From contig VYCZ01000109.1 of assembly GCA_009843675.1 (NCBI GenBank), forward strand, positions 5,013 through 12,962: 7,950 nucleotides of DNA, in the 5' to 3' direction. This stretch comes from Gammaproteobacteria bacterium. Lineage in GTDB: Bacteria > Pseudomonadota > Gammaproteobacteria > Eutrophobiales > Eutrophobiaceae. Shown here piece by piece: positions 1 to 5,186 of this stretch. The position numbers and the translations under genes were made by a program. The stretch's first letter is position 1; the number at the start of each line of letters is the position of its first letter. The notes beneath the pieces are model-generated. The model saw nothing but the letters and a program-made list of their open reading frames with translations, ran no database searches and was not told the origin of the DNA.

Positions 1-27
1 GTGTTCATCTATGTAGTTGTTGCTCAT
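1..27 (-). CDS. N-terminal end of a divergent gene, cut by the window edge
   Basis: On the minus strand an ATG at 27-25 opens a frame (M S N N Y I D E H) that runs without a stop to the left edge. An AGGA Shine-Dalgarno-like element (complement of 38-41) lies 10 bases before the ATG, and a perfect TATAAT (complement of 53-58) sits just upstream of that, giving a short leader of about 20 bases. Only nine codons are visible, so no family or function can be assigned. The gene would be transcribed divergently from the NSS transporter, sharing a control region of about 130 bases. The call rests on the combination of SD, start and -10 box; a chance ATG cannot be excluded. Confidence 0.45.
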
Positions 28-52
28 GCTTTGGTTTTCCTGTAAAACGATG

Positions 53-58
53 ATTATA
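53..58 (-). promoter_or_regulatory. Putative -10 box for the left-edge divergent gene
   Basis: The complement of 53-58 reads TATAAT, a perfect sigma70 -10 hexamer. It would start transcription near position 46, shortly before the SD and ATG of the minus-strand gene at 27. No good -35 hexamer is seen 16-18 bases upstream, so the promoter is only tentative. Confidence 0.3.
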
Positions 59-115
59 TTGAAAATAACCTGCCCGCGCCCGATGTTTTTGTCACATTTG
101 ACCAATCCGGCCGGA

Positions 116-121
116 TATAAT
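116..121 (+). promoter_or_regulatory. Putative -10 box for the NSS transporter gene
   Basis: TATAAT lies at 116-121. A TTGTCA at 89-94 is 21 bases upstream, too far for a standard spacer, and TTGACC at 98-103 is too close (12 bases), so the -35 is uncertain. If this -10 is used, the transcript starts near 128. That excludes the in-frame ATG at 120 as a start and favours the ATG at 159. Confidence 0.35.
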
Positions 122-158
122 GCGCGAATTCCGGGGACACACCACACCTCGTGTCAAT

Positions 159-1523
159 ATGACCCAATCCAGTCCGTATATCTCACCACGTGAACAATGG
201 TCTTCCCGCGCCGGGTTTATCCTGGCTGCGATAGGCGGCGCTATTGGTCTTGGGAATATCTGGAAATTCCCCTACATGGCCGGGTCCAGCGGTGGCGGCG
301 CATTTGTCATCGTCTACCTGGTTGCCGTAGCCCTGGTTGCCGTTCCCATCCTGGTCGCCGAACTGATGCTGGGACGGCATGGCGGGCAGAGTCCGCCCAC
401 CGCCATGCGTATCAATGCTGAGCTGGAAAACCGCTCCCGGTGGTGGTCGGGCGTGGGCTGGATCGGCGCCGGAGCAGGATTTCTGATTCTCAGCTTTTAC
501 AGCGTCATCGGCGGCTGGGTGCTGGATTACGCGTTTGTTTCCGTGAGCAAAGGGTTTTCCGGCATCAGCCCGGACGAGGCGCAGGTTCGTTTCGCGGGCT
601 TGCTGTCGCAGCCGTTACGACTCCTGCTGTGGTTTTCCGTGTTCCTGGGGCTGTCCGGCTTTATCGTCAGCTCCGGGTTGAGGAACGGCATAGAGCGGGC
701 CACCGGTATCCTGATGCCAATGCTGTTCCTGATGCTACTCGCGCTGACGCTCTACAGCGCCGTGGCGGGAGACATGGCCGGCGGCCTCAGGTTTCTGTTT
801 GCCGTAGACTTCAACAAGATCAGCCCGGCGGTCATGCTGTCGGCGGTGGGACACGCGTTTTTTTCCGTCGGCGTGTCCATGGGACTGATGATGGCTTACG
901 GCGCTTACATACCGCAGGAAGTATCCATCCCCAGGACCGCGGTCATCATCGCCGGCGCCGATACGCTGGTTGCCATCATCGCCGGGACCGCCATCTTTCC
1001 ATTGGTGTTCGCCAACGGCCTGGAGCCTGGAGAAGGGCCGGGCCTGATCTTCGTTACCTTGCCCATCGCATTCGGCAACATGCCGGCCGGCGGCCTGTTC
1101 GGCGCACTGTTTTTTCTGCTGCTGTTGTTTGCCGCGCTCACCTCTGCCATTGCCATCCTGGAGCCCGCGGTGGCCCGGGTAGAGGAGCGGCGTGGCATGA
1201 CTCGCAGGCGCAGCGCGCTCGTTGTGATTGCCGCGCTCTGGTTGCTGGGTATCGGCAGCGTGCTCTCGTTCAACCTCTGGGAAGAAGTGAAACCCGTCGC
1301 CGGCATGAACATCTTTGACCTGGTGGACTACCTCACGGCCAACCTGATGATGCCGACAGGCGGCATGCTTATCGCCATTTTCGCCGGCTGGTTCATGCGC
1401 GACAGCACGCTGACGCAGGAACTGCGCATCAACACGCCCTGGCTGTTCCGTATTTGGCGCTTACTCATCAGGACCGTAACCCCGCTGGCGATTGCCGCTA
1501 TACTTGTCACAAATTTACTGTAG
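159..1523 (+). CDS. Sodium-dependent transporter of the NSS (SNF) family
   Basis: This 454-residue inner-membrane protein is a secondary transporter that should couple inward Na+ movement to uptake of an amino acid or related amine, as in the LeuT/TnaT/MhsT group. The hallmark helix-1 motif GLGNIWKFPY is at residues 30-39, preceded by the glycine-rich AAIGGAI and followed by a GGGAF stretch. That unwound helix region binds Na+ and substrate in LeuT. Hydrophobic segments continue to the C-terminus (about 11-12 helices), and the length fits bacterial NSS proteins. The ATG at 159 is chosen because the family's conserved sequence begins about 20 residues after it. An in-frame ATG at 120 adds 13 unlike residues and overlaps a -10 box. 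No strong SD is visible before either start. The substrate cannot be read from the sequence. The gene is divergent from the left-edge gene and followed by a repeat pair. Confidence 0.93.
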   Translation: MTQSSPYISPREQWSSRAGFILAAIGGAIGLGNIWKFPYMAGSSGGGAFVIVYLVAVALVAVPILVAELMLGRHGGQSPPTAMRINAELENRSRWWSGVGWIGAGAGFLILSFYSVIGGWVLDYAFVSVSKGFSGISPDEAQVRFAGLLSQPLRLLLWFSVFLGLSGFIVSSGLRNGIERATGILMPMLFLMLLALTLYSAVAGDMAGGLRFLFAVDFNKISPAVMLSAVGHAFFSVGVSMGLMMAYGAYIPQEVSIPRTAVIIAGADTLVAIIAGTAIFPLVFANGLEPGEGPGLIFVTLPIAFGNMPAGGLFGALFFLLLLFAALTSAIAILEPAVARVEERRGMTRRRSALVVIAALWLLGIGSVLSFNLWEEVKPVAGMNIFDLVDYLTANLMMPTGGMLIAIFAGWFMRDSTLTQELRINTPWLFRIWRLLIRTVTPLAIAAILVTNLL

Positions 1524-1554
1524 TATTCTATCGACCTGACATTGCCGGATGAGC

Positions 1555-1641
1555 CATTCCCACGGACGTGGGAATCCAGTAAGCAAACCCTCATTTATGA
1601 GGAGTGTTATTTTCTACTGGATTCCCGCTGTCGCGGGAATG
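1555..1641. repeat. Palindromic repeat pair, copy A
   Basis: Two inward-facing hairpin units bracket about 33 bases. The left unit has arms 1556-1564 and 1567-1575 (ATTCCCACG / CGTGGGAAT) followed by CCAGTA. The right unit begins TACTGG and has arms 1621-1628 and 1633-1640 (ATTCCCGC / GCGGGAAT). The two units are inverted repeats of each other with diverged loops. The interior contains a further palindrome, CCTCAT-TT-ATGAGG (1589-1602). Just outside, CTGACATTGC (1536-1545) and GCATTGTCAG (1646-1655) are complementary at 9 of 10 positions, so the inverted symmetry may extend outward. It is an REP/MITE-like element of the same family as copies B, C and D. It lies between two same-strand genes and may act as a terminator or RNA-stability element for the NSS transcript. 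Confidence 0.85.
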
Positions 1642-1688
1642 GTGTGCATTGTCAGACGATATTTGGTCCAATAACTACCGGTGTGATC

Positions 1689-2360
1689 ATGTCTTACGAA
1701 ATCATCAAATTCGCCCACGTGCTGCTGCTGGTATTCTGGCTGGGGACAGACGTGGGTGTGCTGGTGCTGGCGCGGAAGTTCCGCGATGCGAGCCTGGCCG
1801 TGGAAACGCGCCTGACGCTGCTGCACCTGGCGATGGTTATCGATACCCTGCCGCGTATCTGTTTTATCGTCATGCTCCCCGTAGGCGTACATCTTGCCAA
1901 TGCCGGTGGGTTGCTCCGCGTAGGCGCGCCGGGCATGGTCGGCCTGTGGCTGCTTGCCGCCATACTGCTCACAGTCAACATGTCCGCAGCAAAGCATATC
2001 GGCGCCCCGCTCGGGGCCCGGCTGCAACGGCTGAACTGGGCCGGGCTGGGTATTGCCGGTGTCGTCATTACCGGGACCGGATGTGCAGCGCTGCTCAACG
2101 GAACTCCGGCAATGGCCTCCTGGCTGGCCGCAAAAGTCGTCATTTACGGCCTCGTGTACCTGTTTGCCATAGGCATAGACTGGATGTTCCTGCCGGTAGG
2201 CCGGTTGACCGGGGAACTGGCGGAAAAGGGTTCCTCGGAAGAACTCGAAGCGGGCATTACCCGCACCGTGGACCGGACCATGTGGGCCGTACTCGCGGTC
2301 TATGCCTCAACCCTGGCCGCGGCGTATATCTGCATAACAAAGTTCAGTTTCTATACATAA
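1689..2360 (+). CDS. Six-helix integral membrane protein, CopD/DUF2269-like
   Basis: This 223-residue inner-membrane protein shows about six hydrophobic segments: residues 5-28, 46-68, 82-100, 115-136, 142-164 and 198-217. The first helix, with H10 and the FWLGTDVG stretch, and further histidines H46 and H68 at helix ends recall CopD-type or DUF2269-type proteins, some of which take part in copper or heme handling. This similarity is from recognition of the pattern only, and no function is demonstrated. The frame is open from 1542, but that extension runs straight through repeat copy A, so its first 49 residues are encoded by the repeat and are not believable. The ATG at 1689 directly precedes helix 1. 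There is no clear SD, only a weak GGTG/GTGA stretch. No copper-resistance partner genes are nearby. Confidence 0.8.
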   Translation: MSYEIIKFAHVLLLVFWLGTDVGVLVLARKFRDASLAVETRLTLLHLAMVIDTLPRICFIVMLPVGVHLANAGGLLRVGAPGMVGLWLLAAILLTVNMSAAKHIGAPLGARLQRLNWAGLGIAGVVITGTGCAALLNGTPAMASWLAAKVVIYGLVYLFAIGIDWMFLPVGRLTGELAEKGSSEELEAGITRTVDRTMWAVLAVYASTLAAAYICITKFSFYT

Positions 2361-2364
2361 ATCG

Positions 2365-2524
2365 CGCCACGTTCGTCATTCCTGCGCAAGCAGGAATCCA
2401 GTTGATTAACTTGTCGCTGGAGCCTGCCCCGGCATGTTGTTAGCCGGGGACACACTGTAAAGTGTCCCTTCGGGACAGTTCCTTTTACTGGATTCCTGCT
2501 TGCGCAGGAATGACGAACGTGGCG
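2365..2524. repeat. Palindromic repeat pair, copy B, with 38-bp perfect arms
   Basis: The outer arms 2365-2402 and 2487-2524 are perfect inverted repeats of 38 bases. Each arm is itself a hairpin: ATTCCTGC/GCAGGAAT at 2378-2385/2390-2397 and 2492-2499/2504-2511. Both are flanked by GTTCGTC outside and CCAGT inside. Beyond the perfect arms the flanks stay similar (ATAAATC.CG on the left; its complement with a small indel on the right). The 84-base interior is about 50 bases longer than in copies A and D and holds nested hairpins: CCCCGGC/GCCGGGG (2427-2449), GGGACAC/GTGTCCC (2447-2468) and the competing TGTCCC-TTC-GGGACA (2463-2477). It fills the gap between two convergent genes, so it could act as a bidirectional terminator. 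Confidence 0.9.
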
Positions 2525-2538
2525 GCGTGATTTATTTG

Positions 2539-3018
2539 CTAAAACCGCGCGTCAGGCGTGGCCTGGTCGATATCCAGGTACAATTTCCATTCATTGTCCG
2601 CGTTCCTTTTGTAAATGAGCAGGGACCGACCCGCATCCCGGTACACGTCACCCCCGTCCTTCGGTTCGGCCGTCAGGTAATACTTGCTCAGCAGGTGCGC
2701 GGTGTCGCCGTGAACCTGTATCTCCTCGATATCTATCTCAAACGTTACCCTGGATTTGCCCATGCCGGGCGCAAAGAAGTTGCGTACCTGCTCGGCCCCG
2801 CGCAACGCCGGCCTGCCATGCAGGGCGACGATGGCGTCCTCCGTGTACAAGGTCATCAACCGGTCCAGGTCCCCGGTGGTGTACAACTCTATCCATCGTT
2901 GCGCAGCCTGTTCTATGGCGGCGATATCAGCAGCCTCATCAGCCAGCGCGTGATTTGAAAAAAGCAGGGGCAAAAATACGAACAACACTGTCTTCACCGC
3001 ATTGTGACGAAATTTCAT
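2539..3018 (-). CDS. Secreted SnoaL-like / DUF4440 (NTF2-fold) protein
   Basis: This 159-residue protein carries a Sec signal peptide (basic start MKFRHNAVK, hydrophobic core to about residue 20, likely cleavage after HALA at residue 26). The mature part of about 130 residues looks like one NTF2-like domain of the SnoaL/DUF4440/SgcJ group. It has an N-terminal helix (IEQAAQRWIELYTTGD, 35-50), then LMTLYTEDAIVALHGRPALRG (54-74), then beta strands ending in WKLYLDIDQA. Such domains include isomerases, hydrolases and non-enzymatic binding proteins, so no substrate can be named. The frame is open upstream to 3171, but the ATG at 3018 is chosen because the signal peptide starts there and an AAGG element lies about 9 bases before it. 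The gene is convergent with the CopD-like gene, and no partner gene is adjacent. Confidence 0.85.
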   Translation of the reverse strand: MKFRHNAVKTVLFVFLPLLFSNHALADEAADIAAIEQAAQRWIELYTTGDLDRLMTLYTEDAIVALHGRPALRGAEQVRNFFAPGMGKSRVTFEIDIEEIQVHGDTAHLLSKYYLTAEPKDGGDVYRDAGRSLLIYKRNADNEWKLYLDIDQATPDARF

Positions 3019-3164
3019 GTAGATCAGCCTTTTGGGTTGTTTGCTGTATAGGGTGAACAGGTGTTCCATACGTTCCCGCTCTGAATTAAAGTCTGATTTA
3101 CGATAAAGCCGATCAACCGCGCGGTCAAGCGTCAGGACAAAGAAATACTGGACAAAGAAACTGA

Positions 3165-3211
3165 TTGACATAGCCGGAAAAATGAACTAAGTTTATTAAA
3201 CCAAGTTTGGT
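3165..3211 (+). promoter_or_regulatory. Putative promoter and operator of the phd-vapC operon
   Basis: A consensus -35 hexamer TTGACA is at 3165-3170. With a 17-base spacer the -10 would be TAAGTT (3188-3193), which is weak. Overlapping and following the -10 are two palindromes, GTTTA-T-TAAAC (3191-3201) and ACCAA-GT-TTGGT (3200-3211). The segments ACTAAGTTTATT (3186-3197) and ACCAAGTTTGGT (3200-3211) are also imperfect direct repeats (9 of 12) offset by 14 bases. Phd-family antitoxins repress their own operons by binding such palindromes, so this is the likely operator. That assignment is inferred from position and symmetry. Confidence 0.45.
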
Positions 3212-3220
3212 AAGTACAAC

Positions 3221-3466
3221 ATGCGCACCGTCAACATACACGACGCCAAGACTCACCTTTCGCGTCTTATCCAGTCCGCTGCCGATGGGGAACCGATCAT
3301 TTTCGCCCGTGCCGGCAAGCCAATGGTCAAAGTCAGCGCGGTGAATGCGTCCGAAGCCGGGGCTATGCGCCGAACCGGGTTCCTGGCAGGCAGGATCTCA
3401 GTCCCTCCTGATTTTGATCGTATGGGTTCCACAGAGATCGAGGCGTTGTTTGAAGACAACGCGTGA
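3221..3466 (+). CDS. Type II antitoxin, Phd/YefM family
   Basis: This 81-residue protein has the Phd/YefM architecture. An N-terminal DNA-binding and dimerisation region (about 1-45) contains the typical VNIHDAKTHLSRLI opening and the GEPIIFARAGKPMVKV beta-hairpin. A C-terminal tail (about 50-81) contains GFLAGRISVPPDF and an acidic end (EIEALFED) that should wrap around and block the toxin. Antitoxins of this type neutralise the toxin protein and, with it, repress the operon. The stop codon overlaps the GTG start of the PIN toxin by four bases (GTGA, 3463-3466), a classic coupling. No strong SD is visible before the ATG at 3221. The ATG is supported by the conserved N-terminus starting right there and by the operator-like palindromes upstream. 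Confidence 0.92.
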   Translation: MRTVNIHDAKTHLSRLIQSAADGEPIIFARAGKPMVKVSAVNASEAGAMRRTGFLAGRISVPPDFDRMGSTEIEALFEDNA

Positions 3467-3849
3467 GTTTTCTTCTCGATACCCACATCCTGCTCTGGGC
3501 CGCGGGCACGCCTGACAGACTGCCGACCGACACGCGCCTGCTGGTTGAAAACCCAGCCACGGAACTGATATTCAGCGCCGCGTCGCTTTGGGAGGTCGCC
3601 ATTAAGAACAGTCTGGCGCGTGCGGATTTCAACGTCGATGTGCGCCTGCTGCGGCGGAAATTACTGGAGAACGGTTACACAGAGTTAGCAGTAACCAGTG
3701 CCCATGCAGTGGCAGTGGGATCGCTCCCTCCAATCCATAAGGATCCTTTCGATCGCATTCTGGTGGCGCAGGCCCAAGTCGAAATGGTAACGCTGTTGAC
3801 GGCGGATGAAATCGTAGGACGCTACCCGGGACCTGTCCGGGTGATCTGA
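3463..3849 (+). CDS. vapC: PIN-domain ribonuclease toxin, VapC family
   Basis: This 128-residue protein is a single PIN domain, predicted to be a Mg2+-dependent RNase toxin held inactive by the Phd-type antitoxin encoded just upstream. The four acidic catalytic positions are present: D6 in LLDTHILLW, E44 in SLWEVAIK, D97 in DPFDRILVAQA and D115 in LLTADE. The toxin therefore looks intact. The length is normal for VapC. The DTHILLW opening and the HKDPFDR motif place it with the PIN subgroup usually paired with Phd-type rather than AbrB-type antitoxins. The start is GTG at 3463, overlapping the antitoxin stop, so translation is probably coupled. The RNA target cannot be inferred. Modules of this kind move horizontally, but nothing else at this locus marks a mobile island. 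Confidence 0.93.
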   Translation: MSFLLDTHILLWAAGTPDRLPTDTRLLVENPATELIFSAASLWEVAIKNSLARADFNVDVRLLRRKLLENGYTELAVTSAHAVAVGSLPPIHKDPFDRILVAQAQVEMVTLLTADEIVGRYPGPVRVI

Positions 3850-4010
3850 CTACTTTTGATCGGCAGAAACAAAACCGATTGACAGTAAGGCATATAGTCT
3901 TTACTACAAGTGGCAATGTCACAAACACAAGTCGGATAAAACTCAATGAAAACACTAACGATTACTGCAAAAGGAAGACACTGATTCAGGCTCATTTCAT
4001 ATTGGAAAAC

Positions 4011-4038
4011 ACTGATTCCTGCATTCGCAGGAACGACG
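4011..4038. repeat. Degenerate half repeat, copy C
   Basis: ACTGATTCCTGC at 4011-4022, hairpin arms TTCCTGC (4016-4022) and GCAGGAA (4027-4033), and the trailing CGACG match the right-hand unit of copies B and D with a few changes. CTCATTT at 3991-3997 resembles the interior of copy A. The left unit is not recognisable, so this is a decayed or solo member. The rest of the gap 3850-4091 holds no gene that I can support. Confidence 0.7.
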
Positions 4039-4041
4039 CAC

Positions 4042-4047
4042 TATAAT
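4042..4047 (+). promoter_or_regulatory. Putative -10 box upstream of the bicupin gene
   Basis: A perfect TATAAT at 4042-4047 lies 45 bases before the bicupin start codon, so a transcript would begin near 4054. The corresponding -35 region (about 4018-4025) falls inside the copy C hairpin and does not match TTGACA. The promoter is therefore plausible but unproven. Confidence 0.35.
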
Positions 4048-4091
4048 ACGACATTATTTCCGTCCTGACCTTCAACCAGGAGCGTGTGTTT

Positions 4092-5087
4092 ATGAAGCGC
4101 CACTACAGATTCGATATTTTGCTGTTTGCCTCGGCCTTGTTATTCGGGGTTGGCAACGTTCCACAGGCGTCCGAACAGTGGCAGCCGCTGCAAATCATCG
4201 ACGTCGGCAACCACCCTTGGGACAGCAGTCCCCGCTTCAGGTCAAAAACCAAAACATTTTTCAAAGGGCCGAATGACAGCAGCCTGATCTATGCGCATTT
4301 CCTGCCGCGCTGGGACATGGCGCCGCCCGCCGACCCGCTGGGGCCGCACTACCATCACTGGCATGAGTGGGCTTACGTGCTGGATGGGGACTTCGTCATC
4401 CATGAACCGGTCAGTCCGCAACAAAAATCCGGGATGTTGTCGCATTTTACCCAGGGCACCTGGCTGGACCGGCCGGCCTATACCTTGCATGGCGGCGGCT
4501 GGGAAGTGGGTGGGATGCGCGCGCAGAACGCCTGCACCCTGTTGATCTTCGAGGAAGGCGACGGCAGCGTAGTGACCCTGGGTCCGGAAGGGGATCACTT
4601 CAAGCCGGATTTTCCCGACCAGCCGGAGCCCTACCTGCCGGACTGGCAGGCGGTGCAACAATACAACCACCCGTGGATTGTGCATACCACCACGGACCTG
4701 GAGTGGGAGACCGACCCCAATGCGCCGGGACGCCTGCTGAAGTGGTTGAGCGACGACCAGAAGGAAGGTTTCCGCGCCCGTCTGGTAAAAATACCGCCGG
4801 GATGGGAGGCGCCGCCGCAGCACAAAGCCGTTTACTACCGGCAGGCCAGCCGATTTATCTACCTGCTCTATGGCGACCTGACCATTGCCCAACGCAATGA
4901 GCCTGCTGAGGCAGGCACAACAGTGCAATTATCCAGGGACTTCTTTATCTACCAGCCTCCCTACAGCCTGTTCGGTTTTGCCGACGGGGCCGCCACATCC
5001 ACCGGCGCGGTGTGGCTGGAAGTGATCTACGCGCAAGGACTGGCCGTAGGCGGCGGCCGGATCGAGATTCCTTCACACCTGGAATAG
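4092..5087 (+). CDS. Secreted two-cupin-domain protein of unknown function (DUF4437-like)
   Basis: This 331-residue protein has a Sec signal peptide (MKRHYR, hydrophobic core 8-22, cleavage probably near 26-27) and two tandem cupin-like beta-barrels. The first (about 65-155) carries a histidine-rich metal-binding motif (H86, H88, H89, H91, then E92) followed by AYVLDGD, and a second-motif histidine H133 in AYTLHGG. It therefore looks able to bind a metal. The second (about 225-318) has the cupin pattern (PPGWEAPPQH, then FIYLLYGDLTI) but few candidate ligands (H244), so it may be structural. The overall pattern recalls DUF4437-type bicupins, an assignment made from memory. ATG 4092 is preferred to the in-frame GTG at 4086 because AGGAG (4078-4082) is 9 bases from the ATG but only 3 from the GTG. 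The TonB-dependent receptor starts 99 bases downstream on the same strand, suggesting a shared substrate. Confidence 0.82.
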   Translation: MKRHYRFDILLFASALLFGVGNVPQASEQWQPLQIIDVGNHPWDSSPRFRSKTKTFFKGPNDSSLIYAHFLPRWDMAPPADPLGPHYHHWHEWAYVLDGDFVIHEPVSPQQKSGMLSHFTQGTWLDRPAYTLHGGGWEVGGMRAQNACTLLIFEEGDGSVVTLGPEGDHFKPDFPDQPEPYLPDWQAVQQYNHPWIVHTTTDLEWETDPNAPGRLLKWLSDDQKEGFRARLVKIPPGWEAPPQHKAVYYRQASRFIYLLYGDLTIAQRNEPAEAGTTVQLSRDFFIYQPPYSLFGFADGAATSTGAVWLEVIYAQGLAVGGGRIEIPSHLE

Positions 5088-5131
5088 CGATCCTTTCAAG
5101 TGATTTACAACTCCCTGTTTGAATGATATGT

Positions 5132-5140
5132 TGATATAAC
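5132..5140 (+). promoter_or_regulatory. Putative extended -10 promoter of the TonB-dependent receptor gene
   Basis: TGATATAAC at 5132-5140 is a TGn-extended -10 element with TATAAC as the hexamer. It gives a start near 5147 and a leader of about 40 bases. No clear -35 is present, which extended -10 promoters can tolerate. If it is inactive, the receptor would depend on read-through from the bicupin gene, since no terminator hairpin is seen between them. Confidence 0.35.
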
Positions 5141-5186
5141 AATCACTCATTACTAACGACAAAGCAGTCAACAGAGGGGAGCAGCA

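Noticed and set aside
120..158. Upstream in-frame ATG for the NSS transporter
   Set aside because: The extra 13 residues are unlike the family, and the ATG overlaps the TATAAT at 116-121, so it would not be on a transcript from that promoter.
1555..2524. Repeats considered as a CRISPR array
   Set aside because: The units are inverted, not direct; spacing is irregular and spacers of uniform size are absent. No cas genes are present.
3019..3171. N-terminal extension of the SnoaL-like protein to 3171 (or to an ATG at 3069)
   Set aside because: Either would bury a clear signal peptide that begins at the ATG at 3018, which has its own AAGG element. The 3165-3170 end also coincides with the TA promoter region.
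3824..3842. Hairpin ACCCGG...CCGGGT at the end of vapC as an intrinsic terminator
   Set aside because: The stem is only 6 bp, lies within the coding sequence and is not followed by a proper U-run, so the evidence is too thin to list as a feature.
3879..3907. TTGACA at 3879-3884 as a promoter -35 in the gap after vapC
   Set aside because: The matching -10 would be TACTAC, a poor fit, and no gene starts close downstream; the TATAAT at 4042 is nearer the bicupin.
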